Notes under the pieces: generated by a model
Database searches by the model: none
What the model was told of the DNA's origin: nothing
The model's input: only the letters and a program-made list of their open reading frames with translations
In this document: in pieces, positions 1-12,708 of the stretch
Position numbering within the stretch: the stretch's first letter is position 1
How the letters are laid out: each line of letters opens with the position of its first letter
Translations under genes and position numbers: made by a program
Assembly: GCF_964031045.1 (NCBI RefSeq)
Contig: NZ_OZ034994.1
Coordinates: 744,001 to 808,000 of the forward strand
Source of the DNA: Spiroplasma endosymbiont of Aspidapion aeneum
GTDB taxonomy: Bacteria; Bacillota_I; Bacilli_A; Mycoplasmatales; Mycoplasmataceae
Length of the DNA stretch: 64,000 bases
Direction of reading: 5' to 3'

Positions 1-822
1 TCCGATTCCAGATAGTAATTTAGCTGTATTTGCTTTGAATTTTGCAATTCATCCATCATGTTCTCATTCATATAATTCAAAAATAGCTTCCAATTCATCA
101 TTATTACATTTTGAAAAGTCAATTACATATTTTGATGATAATAAATTGAACAATCTAGCAACTAAATATTTTAAGGTGTTTGATGTTTCATACATTTTAA
201 ATTTATGTAATGGATCATTATCTCATGGAGATAATGCATTATTATACATAATTTTCAATGAGAGGAAACCTATACTTGATTTTTTTGCAACTTGTGCAAT
301 AGCACCAGCCTCAGTATCAATAACATCAATTGATTGACCATATTTGTCAACCATTTCTTTAAATTGTTTAGAATTATAAATTAACATATCAGCAGTTCCT
401 ATAATACCGTCTGATACTCCTAATTTAAAGTTTCTAATTTCCTGTACAAATTCATCGTTAAATGTAAATGCCTCTGGTTCATGAACTATTTGTCCATATT
501 TAATATCCTTAAATACAGTTAAATCTGCATCACGGTAAATGAATTTTGTTCCCAATACTGTACTTGCTGTATCAAATTTATCATTTGTAGATAAAGCAAG
601 ATCAATATTAATTACAGTTTGCATTTCTGCATATTTTTCCATTAAATATGTCATCGCCATTGCTGCATTAGCCTTACCATAACCAGTAGTTGCGATTATG
701 AAAGACTTGTTTTTAAACCTTACTATTTGAATAACAACATTTCTTCATCAGTATTTTTTTAGTGTTTTTATTCCTTCACGGTCTTTTACACTAAAATATG
801 CCGTTGTTATGATTCCTATCAT
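1..822 (-). CDS. MTA/SAH nucleosidase-like protein (5' part, runs off left edge)
   Basis: The reading frame starts at ATG (822), shortly after GGAAATGGTGAATAT, and is open to base 1, so the C-terminus lies outside the window. It has the phosphorylase/nucleosidase (Pfs) fold signature: a TTGYGKANAAMA segment near residue 55, a VINIDLA strand, and DTEAGAIAQVA where the family has DMEGAAIAQV. Classical members hydrolyse 5'-methylthioadenosine and S-adenosylhomocysteine. Two catalytic positions look altered: the N-terminal AMxEE segment (catalytic Glu) is replaced by TAYFSVKD, and the later SD (catalytic Asp) is replaced by an MYNN context. The gene may therefore be a diverged or inactive paralog of the more canonical nucleosidase at 22966-23613. 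The family call is solid; substrate and activity are not established. Confidence 0.75.
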
Positions 823-947
823 ATATTCACCATTTCCTTTTTTCTACCCATTTTATATGGGGTGGTTGTTTATAAAGAAAAATTAACCTAAAAGTTAATA
901 TTTCTTGGCTTGTGAGTTTTTATTTTTTTTTTAAAAAAACAAACACT

Positions 948-975
948 ATCTCAACAAACAAGCAATTATTGAGAT
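948..975 (-). terminator. possible terminator after the VWA gene
   Basis: On the minus strand a perfect 7-bp stem (ATCTCAA/TTGAGAT) with a 14-nt loop is followed by AGTG and then a T-rich stretch with seven Ts. It lies about 190 nt after the VWA gene stop and upstream of the gene that starts at 822. The stem is AT-rich and the U-tract is not immediate, so this is only a candidate. The rest of 823-1163 is AT-rich and shows no gene. Confidence 0.35.
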
Positions 976-1163
976 GTTAATATTATTATATCTAAAAAGT
1001 ATATCATAAAGCAAGGAAAAAAGATATATTTGTGTTTTTTTTAATTTTAGTATAAATCGTAAAAAAAAAGATAATTGAACCAATATTTAGATATATTTGT
1101 CAATTATATGTAGATATTTTTTTATATAAAAGATATTAAGTCTATTTTTGCAATAATTTTAAA

Positions 1164-2846
1164 TTAGTTATCGACTTCATTATATTTCTGCTTTAATTTA
1201 TCTAATTTTGCTTTTGCTTTCTCTTTTTTCTTTCTTTCAAGTTTAGCTTTTTCTGCTTTTGTTTGTTTTTCAACTACCTTACGATTACGTCTTTTATCAA
1301 GAACTTGATTTAGTTTGGCAATTTGTTCATCACGAAATGCAATTTCTTCTTCTTTTAGTTCTCGCAAATTATCAAGAGTTTCATTTAAGGATTTAACAAT
1401 TTGGGAAGTAGACTCTGGGTCATCTGGGTCATAATACATAACATTATCGAATATATCTTGTGAAGCTATATTTGGCATTCCACCAACAACCAATGAGTGA
1501 AAACGATTATATTTTTGTTTTAAATTAGTTAAACGAAGTCTCTGAACATTAGACATTGAATTTAGCATAAAATCTGAAATCATCAATAAATCTGCGCGTT
1601 TAAAGTCTTCCTCTCACATTTTATCCATAATTTGGTCAAATGCTGGACTTGCATTGGTTAACCCGTAAAATGATTTAGAAATGAATTTTAATAACTTATC
1701 TATATTTAACTTCCTTGCTAAAATTGTAAATTCCTCAACATCTTGGGCAAAATTGTATATCACAATATCCCTATCCCCTTTTAAAGCAACCTTAACAACT
1801 GCAAGTGCTAGTGCTTTAGCAATATACTCACCCGCCCCCTCCATTGAGCTTGATGTATCAATACAAATTATAAATTTTCCTTGATCAATTGGGATTGGAG
1901 CTTCATATTCTACTTCTTCAATATCGTGTTCAATAACAACTTCTCTTGATTCAAATAAGAGTGTCTGCAATTCACTTTCCACAAATTTTTTATAAAAAAT
2001 AACTTCTAATTCTGGGTCAAAAAGATTTACAAGTTCTGAAGGCATTATTCTTTCAATATTATTTGAAGCAGTTACACCAACTATTTCTTCGGGATTAGTT
2101 GGTAGCTTTTTATATGTTGGATATGTCACAATTTGCTCTGTTATATTTTTTTCAAACTTATCATCTTCTCCGTTAAGACGACCTAGCAATTCAACTATTT
2201 TTAATATACTAGGGTCTTTATAAAGGTAATCTGCAAATTTTGCCACAGAATCAATATTTTTTTTATCTAATTCTTCATCAATTTCAACATTTTTTCCAAA
2301 AACATCATAAAAATTTTGATAAATCTTAGAATATGATTCATATTTTCTGATTATTTCATAAATTTCAACTAAAAAATCATATCGTAGATCGTCTGCAGCC
2401 TTTAATCTAAAATCTAGTATTCTTTTATTTAACATAAAAGTTCATGTTCGAAAAAATTCATTTAACCAATCTCGTCCTCTTAATTCAATATAACCGTTAT
2501 CAATTTTTTGTTTCATTGTATCAATATACATATAAAATGGCGAATCAAAATCTTCTAATTTTTTTCTCATAACATCCAACTTTTGTGATAAAGATACTTC
2601 ATCATATCTCTCGGATATAAAGTTAAAATACGCAATTTCATCTTTAATTGGCTTTGGTAATGGAATCTGTTTAACAGTTGAAAAATTACTTGCACTAAAA
2701 AAGTTATTAATTTTATCATCCAATTGCTCTGCTGCATGTTTGTTTTTTTCTTTAAAAAGGATAAAATCCTTATTCTCGATAGCTAATTCTTTTTTTTTGG
2801 CAATTTCTTCTAAAAATTTATTTTCGATATTTTTTTCATTGAACAT
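1164..2846 (-). CDS. VWA (von Willebrand factor A) domain protein, ViaA/CoxE-like
   Basis: A 560-residue protein read through several TGA (Trp) codons; splitting it into fragments would be an artefact. The C-terminal half carries a VWA domain with a clear metal-ion-dependent adhesion site start, FIICIDTSSSMEG (DxSxS) near residue 335, followed by FKRADLLMISDF. It ends in a long Lys/Glu-rich tail that probably forms a coiled coil. The N-terminal half is helical and not recognised. VWA proteins of this kind (ViaA/CoxE type) usually work with a MoxR/RavA AAA+ ATPase as a chaperone-like pair; no such ATPase is in the window. No signal peptide or membrane segment is visible, so it is probably cytoplasmic. 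The start is the ATG after a GGGAAATAA purine stretch. Confidence 0.8.
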
Positions 2847-2914
2847 ATTTATTTCCCATTTTCCATATTATAGCATATTTATCTAATTATTTTTATCATT
2901 TATATATAAATGAC

Positions 2915-2937
2915 AAAAAATGCCTTAAGCATTTTTT
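2915..2937. terminator. symmetrical hairpin terminator between VWA gene and lipoprotein array
   Basis: A perfect 9-bp stem, AAAAAATGC/GCATTTTTT, with a 5-nt loop. It ends in a T-run on either strand. On the minus strand it lies about 245 nt beyond the stop of the last lipoprotein gene (3183) and about 70 nt upstream of the VWA gene. Bases 2938-3182 are otherwise AT-rich with no visible gene. Confidence 0.6.
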
Positions 2938-3182
2938 ATCAACTGTGGATATAGAGATTAAATTTTATATAAATCTCAATTTTTATAAAAAATTTGCAGT
3001 ATGGTGGAATATTATAAAATTTGTCATATCATATTTGTAAAAAATATTTAGTATTTCTATTGTTACAATAATTATATAATGCGCTTATTGCGTTAATCTT
3101 ATTCTAAAATAAATTTATTTTTTCTTTGTATATTTAGTATATTTTTAAGAAAAATTAATATATTGTTAATGAAACACCATTA

Positions 3183-6100
3183 TTATAGACCCCAGACACT
3201 GGCTGGAAATAGCTTTAATGACGAATATTTATTATCTGGTATGACATTTTTATTTTGATTGCTATCACCAACCTTAACTCAAATTCCAGAAACAGATCCG
3301 GATCCTGTTTGTAATTTAATAATAATATTATCTGAACTATTATGATACCAAGAATGAACATTAACTTCTTGCGCTGCAAAAACTTTAGATGCATCAGATG
3401 TATTTGAGACTGAAGAAATTATTGGACCTACATCCCCGCCTATGCTACAACTAGCTTCTCCCTTAATATCTATAGTTGCATCTGGAGAATAAAACTCATC
3501 TAAATTATAAATTATCGCGCTATTTCCTTCATCTAGGTTTTGTTCGCTCCCTTCAATTTTTGCATCGCCATTAATAGTTAATCCCTTTAGATTATCAAAT
3601 CCTTGCTGTGGTTGATAAGCAGCGCTTTTTGAATATATAATTCCAACTGGTTTTGGAACAACATATACACCCCCATCCTCATTTGAACCAATATTTACAG
3701 AACCATCAACATTTACTTGCCCAATAATACCTGTTGTAATTGTATTAATAAATCCAACACCAGCGCCAACATCTGCAGATGCATATATTTGAATATCTCC
3801 ATTGAAATGAATTTCTTTGTTTTCTGATATTCTTGTAGCATTATTTGCTCAATCCCCATATTTTTCACTTATAACACCGCATGATTCAGAAGTATTATCA
3901 TTATTTGCAGTATAAGTAACTTTTCCTTTAAATAATATATTTCCATCGACTTCATTTGCTCAAGCAGCGACAATAACTCCTTTTCCAGTTACCTTTATAT
4001 CACCATCAAAAGTAACATCCCCAACAATGCATACTTCACCGTGATATTTAAATGGTGACTCACTACCAGAATAATTATATCCATCAGCAAATTCTAAATT
4101 AGGAGCACTGTCTATACCAGAATTGTATAAATAACTATCATCAATTGATCTATTTGATGCATTTTTACTAACAAAATAATTTACAGAACCAGAAGTTTTT
4201 GTGTCTGAAATTGTATAATTTCCTGAGGTAGCATCTTTTCCAACATATGTTCCATAATAAATATCTAATGTAAAACTTTTCTCACCACTTGTAGGTGTTA
4301 GTGTTAGTGTTACTTTACCTTGTTCTACATCTTTTCCTTTTTGACCAATAAGTTTCATCATAATATAATATTTATTATCTTTTTTTTCTAATTTATTTTC
4401 AACTGCTAATATATCTGTTTTATCACTTGATATTGCAGCATCTGCTATTTGGTCATTATTATCAGCAGAAACACTAAATGAGTCAAAAGATAGATCATCA
4501 TCGGTTAAATGAATTGATTTAGATAATGATTCACCTTGATTTGTTGGTCCATCTTGCCCAACATATGGGATTGAACCTCTTGTAAATGTTACATTATTAA
4601 GAGGCAAATCCTTTGATGCAGAATAATTAAAAATAGCTGTTGCACAACATACGTTTCCAACTTTATCATAAAATCTAGAAACAAAATGTATTATTCCGTC
4701 GTTAGCAACCTTATCTGTTAACTTATTAATATTTAAAGTTAAATTATTATCAGTACCAACTGAGATGTTATTAATTGAAAAAGCTGTTATTTTTGAAAAT
4801 GATGTTTTTGAATCTAAGGCTTTAAAATTCTTAGCATTTTCCTCATTTGAAAGATCAAGGTTGTTAAGTTTACTCCAGTTATAATAGTTATCATCATCAG
4901 TACTTTTTGGATTATCTGCAATTGTTAATGTATCTTTATATTTATATCCAGCTGTTGTAATTGCATCTAAATTAGCTGCTGTTGTAATAGCTATAGATTG
5001 GGCTGCTGGTTTATCTATTTGCCAATCACTAAATTTAGAAGATAATGAATATTTACTAGTATACGCTTTGTCAGTATCTGAGGGTTTATCGAATTGTTTA
5101 GAATCTCCAGGACTGACTCTATTTGCACTATATTTAAAGCTTTGATTTGCATAATAAACCAAAGGACCAAAACTAAAACGAATATCTATTGTAATATTTC
5201 CTGATGCATAACTTATTGATGGGGTTGTAAATGTAAGATTAAGATTAAAAGAATTTTTATCTTCATCTGCTAATTTAGAGGGCTCAGAAAATTTTGCAGA
5301 GGCAGTAAAATCACCTTCACTACCACTACTAAAAGTTATTTTTGGTGTAACTGCTTGGATATCTTTTAACTTAATAGTGTTGGTGTCAAAGGTAACAATA
5401 AAATCATTGCCTTTTGATAAATCAAAACCAGGATCTGGTTTAGTTGGATCTTTTGGTTTAGTTGGAATTTTTTCTGCTATTGAAAATTGTTCCACTCCTT
5501 TAAAAGGATTAAAAGAAATGTCTCCGCTTTTTGAAGTATAATTTGCAAAGGTATTTGATAATGTGAAAGTAACTGTACCAAGTTTGTATTCTCCATTGGC
5601 AGAACCGGCAGGTGACAATCGTGAATAGTCAACATTAAGATATATATCTCCATTATCCTTAATTTCACAACCATTTAGCAATTGATTAATATCTGTAACA
5701 CCATCATCTTTTGATTTCATATTAATTGTAAAAGTTTTAAAGTTCATTTTTACAAACTCTTGATAATTAGATAGATTTCCTACTTTTATTTCTTTATCAT
5801 TTGGGTCAATTGTTTTTTTATCCGTATCTCAAGTAACATTATATTGTGAAAAATCCTTAACAGTTATATTAAATGAACCTTCTTTAATATCTATACTATT
5901 CAAATTTGTGAATTGGACTGTTACTTTTGTAGTTCCAGCACTAATTCCACTTAATTGGATTGTTTGATAATTTTTATTTGTTACATCTTTTTGTGTGTCA
6001 ACAAATTTTGCTACTGAAGATTTCTCAACAATAACACTACAATTTTTAGTGTACCCATCTTTTTCTAAATCTGCAAAGTTTGCAATATTAATACTGACTG

Positions 6101-6257
6101 TTCCTTTAACCAAAACAGTGTAATCTGTTTTTTCAAATTTAACATCATTTTTTACTTCTGCTTTTTTTGGGTTTTTTGCTTTAGAACAAGAAACTAACAT
6201 TGTTGTTGATGGTGCAAATAAGCTAATCGAACCTAATAATATCATTAATTTTTTCAT
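3183..6257 (-). CDS. large surface lipoprotein, paralog 1 of a tandem family
   Basis: A 1024-residue protein with the leader MKKLMILLGSISLFAPS and a lipobox ending LVSC at about residue 24, so probably exported, lipidated and surface-anchored. Residues 40-145 resemble a bacterial Ig-like (BIG2) domain, with a GISAGTTKVTVQF segment. The long middle is beta-rich and unrecognised. The last 350 residues contain repeated strands of the type GDVTFDGDIKVTGKG, NILFKGKVTY and GQVNVDGSVNIGS, suggesting a beta-solenoid. It sits 51 bp downstream of paralog 2 with no clear promoter of its own, so the two are probably cotranscribed. A 548-bp tract is identical to paralog 2 while the flanks differ. Function is unknown; adhesion or antigenic variation is inference. 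Confidence 0.85.
4612..5159 (-). repeat. 548-bp tract identical to 7741-8288 (gene-conversion candidate, copy in paralog 1)
   Basis: Line-by-line comparison shows no difference over 548 bp between this segment and 7741-8288. Substitutions appear immediately outside both ends (AATCC versus AATTT on one side, AAACC versus AAACT on the other). Sharp boundaries inside more diverged flanks are the usual mark of gene conversion or recent homologous exchange. Confidence 0.8.
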
Positions 6258-6308
6258 TTTTCAATATCTTTCTATCTTTATATTTAATACATTGTTAATT
6301 AAACGCCA

Positions 6309-9300
6309 TTAAGTTAGGTTCCAGTCACTAGCTGTAAATTCCTTTAATGATGGATAGTTAGTATTTGGTATGACCTTTTGATTAGCTGCTAGTGTCCCAA
6401 CTGTAATTAAATTTGAAGAAACAGAACCAGATCCTGTTTGTAATTTAATAATAGTATTATTTTCATCACTATGAAATCAGTAACCAACTTTAACTTCCTT
6501 GAATGCAAAAACTTTAGATGCATCAGAGGTATTTGAGACTGAGGAAATTAACGGACCTACATCCCCTCCTATGCTACAACTAGCTTCTCCCTTAATATCA
6601 ATAATTGCATTTGGAGAATAAAACTCATCAAAATTAGAAATTGTCGCACTATTATCTACATCTAAGATACCATAAAGTTTATCAAATATTTTTGCATCGC
6701 CGTTAATAGTTAATCCCTTTAGATTATCAAATCCTTGCTGCTGTTGATAACTTTCGCTTTTTGAATATATAATTCCAACTGGTTTTGGAACAACATAATC
6801 TGAAGAATCCTCATTTGAACCAATATTTACAGAACCATCAACATTCACCTGACCAATAATACCTGTCATAATTGTATTAATAAATCCAACACCAGCACCA
6901 ACAATTGCAGATGCATATATTTGAATATCATTAATAAAATGAATTTCTTTGTTTTCTGATATTCTTACAGCATTATCACCGTAATTCCCATATTTTTCAC
7001 TTATAACACCGCACGCTTCAGAAGTATTATCGTTATTTGCGGTATAAGTAACTTTCCCTTTAAATAATATATTTCCCTGAACTTCATTTGCAAAATCAAC
7101 AGCAATAACTCCTTTTCCAGTTACATTTATATCACCATCAAAAGTAACATTTCCAACCATATTTTCTTCAGCATGATATTTGAATGGTGATTCACTACCA
7201 GAGTAATTATAACCATCTGCAAATTCTAAATTAGGGGCACTGTCCTTGCCATAATCAGATGAATAACTAACATCAATTGATCTATTTGTAGCATTCTTAC
7301 TAATAAAATAATTTACAGACCCAGAAGTTTTTGTGTTTGAAATTGCATAATTTCCTGAGGTAGCATCTTTTCCAACATATGTTCCATAATAAATATCTAA
7401 TGTAAAACTTTTATCACCACTTATAAGTGTTAGTGTTACTTTACCTTGTTCTACATCTTTTCCTTTTTGACCAATAAGTTTCATTTTAATATAATATTTA
7501 TTGTCATCTTTTTTTTCTAATTTATTGTCAACTGCTAATATATCTGTTTTATCACTTAATATTGTAGCGTCTGCTAATGCGTCATTATTATCAGTAGAAA
7601 GACCAAATGAGTCAAAAGATAGATCATCATCGGTTAAATGAATTGATTTAGATAATGATTCGCCTTGATTTGTTGGTCCATCTTGCCCAACATATGGAAT
7701 TGAACCTCTTGTAAATGTTACATTATTAGGAGGTAAATTTTTTGATGCAGAATAATTAAAAATAGCTGTTGCACAACATACGTTTCCAACTTTATCATAA
7801 AATCTAGAAACAAAATGTATTATTCCGTCGTTAGCAACCTTATCTGTTAACTTATTAATATTTAAAGTTAAATTATTATCAGTACCAACTGAGATGTTAT
7901 TAATTGAAAAAGCTGTTATTTTTGAAAATGATGTTTTTGAATCTAAGGCTTTAAAATTCTTAGCATTTTCCTCATTTGAAAGATCAAGGTTGTTAAGTTT
8001 ACTCCAGTTATAATAGTTATCATCATCAGTACTTTTTGGATTATCTGCAATTGTTAATGTATCTTTATATTTATATCCAGCTGTTGTAATTGCATCTAAA
8101 TTAGCTGCTGTTGTAATAGCTATAGATTGGGCTGCTGGTTTATCTATTTGCCAATCACTAAATTTAGAAGATAATGAATATTTACTAGTATACGCTTTGT
8201 CAGTATCTGAGGGTTTATCGAATTGTTTAGAATCTCCAGGACTGACTCTATTTGCACTATATTTAAAGCTTTGATTTGCATAATAAACTAAAGAACCTGA
8301 AATAAAACGAATATCTATTGTAATATTTCCTGATGCATAACTTATCGATGGGGTTGTAAATGTAAGATTAAGATTAAAAGAAGTTTTATCTTCATCCGCT
8401 AATTTAGATGGCTCAGAAAATTTTGCAGAGGCAGTAAAATCACCTTCACTACCACTACTAAAAGTTATTTTTGGTGTAACCGCTTGGATATCTTTTAACT
8501 TAATAGTGTTGTTGTAAAAGGTAACAGTAAAATCATTGCCTTTTGATAAATCAAAACCAGGATCTGGTTTAGTTGGATCTATTGGTTTAGTTGGATTTTT
8601 TTCTGCTATTGAAAATTGTTCCACCCCTTTAAAAGGATTAAAAGAAATTTCTCCGCTTTTTGAAGTATAATTTGCAAAGGTATTTGATAATGTGAAAGTA
8701 ACTGTACCAAGTTTGTATTCTCCATTTGCAGAACCGGCAGGTGACAATCGTGAATAGTCAACATTAAGATATATATCTCCATTATCCTTAATTTCACAAC
8801 CATTTAGCAATTGATTAATATCTGTAACACCATCATCTTTTGATTTCATATTAATTGTAAAATCTTTATAGTTCATTTTTACAAACTCTTGATAATTAGA
8901 TAGATTTCCTACTTTTATTTCTTTATCATTTGGGTCAATTGTTTTTTTATCTGTATCTCAAGTAACATTATATTGTGAAAAATCCACAACAGTTATATTA
9001 AATGAACCTTCTTTAACATCTATACTATTCAAATTTGTGAATTGGACTGTTACTTTTGTAGTTCCAGCGCTAATTCCACTTAATTGGATTGTTTGATAAT
9101 TTTTATTTGTTACATCTTTTTGTGTATCAACAAATTTTGCTACTGCAGATTTCTCAACAATAACACTACAATTTTTAGTGTACCCAGCTTTTTCTAGATC
9201 TGCAAAATTTGCAATATTAACACTAACTGTTCCTTTAACCAAAACATTATAATCTGTTTTTTCAAATTTAACATCATTTTTTACTACTACATTTTTTGGG

Positions 9301-9386
9301 TTTTTTGTTTTAGAACAAGAAACCAACATAGTTGTTGATGGGGCAAATAAGCTAATCGAACCTAATAATATCATTAATTTTTTCAT
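6309..9386 (-). CDS. large surface lipoprotein, paralog 2 of a tandem family
   Basis: A 1025-residue lipoprotein almost identical to its downstream neighbour over the N-terminal two thirds: same leader, lipobox LVSC, Ig-like domain with GISAGTTKVTVQF, and DPTKPDPGFDLSKGND linker. The C-terminal third has diverged by many substitutions and small indels, for example around residues 750-1025. The repeated unit includes about 50 bp of flanking DNA: an ATTGTTAATnAAACnCCATT segment follows both stop codons. That points to a recent tandem duplication. A 24-bp motif shared with other secreted-protein genes lies 210 bp upstream. No enzymatic motif is seen; by architecture it is a surface antigen or adhesin candidate. 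Confidence 0.85.
7741..8288 (-). repeat. 548-bp tract identical to 4612-5159 (copy in paralog 2)
   Basis: The partner copy of the identical tract described at 4612-5159, in the same orientation and reading frame. Spacing between copies is 3129 bp. Confidence 0.8.
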
Positions 9387-9595
9387 TTTTCAATAACTTT
9401 CTATGTTTATATTTAATACAAAACCTTGCAAATTTTTTATTACTATAATAAATGTATAAAAAACTAATAAAAATAAATGTAGATTAACATAACCAATTGA
9501 CCTATTTTTATCACCTTATATATTATAAATTATTTCTTTATTTAAAATCTTATTTTTTTAAAATAATTGGGAATAATTTGAATTAGTAAGAAAAA

Positions 9596-9619
9596 TAGAG
9601 TGAAATAAGTTACACTTGG
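9596..9619 (-). promoter_or_regulatory. shared 24-bp upstream motif, copy upstream of lipoprotein paralog 2
   Basis: On the plus strand it reads TAGAGTGA, then AATAAGTTACACTTGG. It aligns without gaps to three other copies (12905, 17271, 39639), with core ATTAC followed by a CCTAG-like end. It lies 210 bp upstream of the start codon at 9386. It is the least well conserved of the four. A T-rich stretch follows it on the plus strand, as at the first two other sites. Confidence 0.5.
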
Positions 9620-9726
9620 TTTTTATATTTTTCTTTAAATAATTGATTATAAATTTAGCTAACTATTTAAAATAATATGATAAATAGTTATAAATTCCTC
9701 TTAACACTTCTCCAATTTGATGTATT

Positions 9727-12708
9727 CTATATGTTTCATTGATCAAGTGTAAATGTTTCTAATGATGCATATCGTTTTGGATGAAATTCTTTAGTCTTAT
9801 CACCAATTTTAACAGTAAAATAAGAACTAAATCCAGCTCCAGTTTGTAATTCAACAACGGTTCTATAAAAAAAATTAACTAGAGTAAATTTGCTAATATT
9901 AATTGAATATAAAGAAAAAACTTTAGATGGATTAGAAGTAGATGAGATCGAATAAAGAAGTGGACCACCAGACACCTCACCTCCAATATTTATATTTGCA
10001 ATCGGTGAGCAAAATTGATCACAATTATAAATTATTGCCCCATAATCATAAACAAGATGCTGACAACGGTCTATACTTGCAGACCCTTTTACATTTAATC
10101 CTTTAAGACTATCAAATCCCTGTCGTGTCTGTCAACTTGAACTTTTTGAATATATAATTCCAACAGGTTTTAGTTTTTGTCAACCACCTGAAGAGACTTG
10201 ACCAGTAAACACAGAACCTTCAACATTTACCTGACCAATTGCACCAGTCATAATTGTGTTGATAATGCCAACACCAGAACCAATATTATCAGTTGCATAA
10301 GCTTTAACATCTTTCATAAAATTAATTTCTTTATCTTCTGATATTCTTGTACTATTATAAGCATCACTAAGATATTGTTCACTTATAACTCCACATGCTT
10401 CAGAATCTTTATCGTTATTTGCAGTATATGTAACGTTTCCTTTAAATAATATGTTTCCATAAATCTTATTTGCATATGAAACAGAAACAACACCTCTACC
10501 AGTTACATTTATATCACCATCAAAAGTAACATCTCCAATGATACTTGAATAATCATTAAATTTAAATGGTGATTCACTACCAGAGTAATTATAACCATTT
10601 GCAAATTCTAAATTAGGAGCATTATTCACACCATAATTACTTGAATAACTAACATCAATTGCTCTATTTGAAGCGTTTGAACTAATAAAATAATTTACAG
10701 ACCCAGAAGTTTTATTGTTTAAAATTTCATAATTTCCTGAACTTGCATCAGCACCAATAAATGTTCCATAGTAAACATCTAATGCAAAGTTATTATCGTT
10801 ATATTTAAGTGTTAGTCTTGCTTTACCTCGTTCTACATCTTTTCCTTTTTGACCAATAAGTTTCATTTTAATATAATATTTATTGTCATATTTTTTTTCT
10901 AAATTATTTTCAACTGATAATATCTCTGGATTATCACTTCTTATTGTAGATGTTGCTAACTTCTCTGGGTCATCGGCAGAAACACTAAATGAGTCAAAAG
11001 AAAGATCATCATCTGTCAAATGAATTGAATTAGATAGCGAATCTCCTTGATTTGTTGATTGGTCACTATATGGAATTTTTCCTCTTGTAAATGTTGCTAT
11101 ATTTACTGGTATATTTGATTGTGAATATGTAAATTTTGCTGTTGCACAGCACACATTTCCAATATCATCATAAAATCTAGATATGAAATGGATTGTTCCC
11201 CCATCGGTAACTTGTTTTTCTAACTTTTTAATATTTAAAATTAAATTATTATCAGCATTGACTGAGATTGTGTCAATTGAAAAAGCTGTTATTTTAGAAA
11301 ATGATGTTTTTGAATCTAAGGCTTTAAAATTCTTAGCATTTTCTGATTCTGAAAGATCAAAGTTGTTAAGTTTACTCCAGCTGTAATAATCAGCATCGCT
11401 GCCTTTTTGATTATCTGCAATTGTTAACGTATCTTTATATTTATACCCACCCTTTACGATATCATCTAATTTAGATGATGTTGTAATAGATATAGATTGG
11501 GGCGCAGGTTTATCTGTTTGCCAGGCTTTAAAAATATTAGAATCTGAATATTTGCTAACATAGCCTATATCATTATCTGTGGGTTTATCATATTGACCTC
11601 CAGCGCTTACTCTATTTGCGCTGTATTTAAAGCTTTGATTTGTATAATAAACGAAATGACCCGAACTAAAACGAATATCTATTGTAATATTCCCTGATGC
11701 ATAACTTGTTGGTGGGAATGTAAATGTAAGATTAAGAGTATAAGAACTATTTTCCACATCCACTAATGTAGATGCTTCAGAAAATTTTGGTGTTGCTGTA
11801 AAATCACCATCACTACCACCACTAAATGTTATTTTAGGCTTAGATTTTTCAATATCACTAAAAGGAATATTATCATTAAATTTAACAGTAAAATCTTGTG
11901 GGTTTTTTAAGTTAATATCATTTTCATTAGATTTCTCTATTGTAAAATTTCTAACTCCTTTAAAAGGATTAAAGGAAATATCTCCTGTATTTGAAGTGTA
12001 ATTTGCTGATGTATTTAATAATGTGAAAGTAACTGTACCAAGAGTGTATTCTTTTTGTTTTTCACCCAAAGGTGGCAATTGTGAATAGTCAACATTAAGA
12101 TATATATCTCCTTTTTCATCAATTTCACAACCATTCAACAAAAGATTAATGTCTGTACTATTTTCATTTTCCGATTTCATATTAATTGAAAAATCTTTAT
12201 AGTTTAAATTGGTAAATTTTTGATATTCTGGTAGGTTTCCTACCTTTATTTTTTCAGCAAGTGGGTCAATTGTTTTTGTATCTGTATCTCAGTTAACTTG
12301 ATATTGTGAAAAATCCATAACAGTTATATTAAATGTACCTTCCTTAACGTCGGTGTTAGCTAAATTTGTGAATTCAACTGTTACTTTTGTAGTGCCAGCA
12401 CTAATCCCACTTATTTGAAGTGTTTGATAATTTTTATTAACATCATTTTCTTGTGTATCTACAAATTTTGCTATTGTAGGATCGTCAATAACAACACTAC
12501 AATTGTTAGTGTATCCAACTTTCTGTAAATATGAAAAATTTGAAATATTAACAGTAACCGCCGCCCCGGTTAGAACAGTATAATCTGATTTTTCAAATTT
12601 AACATCAAATTTAGACTCTTCTTTCTTTGCCTTAGAACAAGAAATCAGCATAGCCGATGATGGGGCAAATAAACTAATTGAACCCAATAATATCATTAAT
12701 TTTTTCAT
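9727..12708 (-). CDS. large surface lipoprotein, paralog 3 (first gene of the array)
   Basis: A 993-residue lipoprotein with leader MKKLMILLGSISLFAPSS and lipobox ending LISC, the most diverged of the three tandem paralogs. It keeps the family order: N-terminal Ig-like domain with GISAGTTKVTVEF, a long beta-rich middle, and C-terminal solenoid-like strands such as GDVTFDGDINVTGRG and GQVNVEGSVFTG. It lacks the Pro/Asp-rich KPDPGFD linker of the other two. It has a strong ribosome-binding site (AGGAGG) 12 nt before ATG, unlike its two downstream relatives. Its stop is 340 bp before paralog 2, and a shared 24-bp motif is 196 bp upstream of its start. Function is unknown beyond being a probable surface protein. 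Confidence 0.85.

Noticed and set aside
35-337. Plus-strand open frame opposite the left-edge nucleosidase-like gene
   Set aside because: It is antisense to a clearly coding frame with family motifs, and its translation has no recognisable features.
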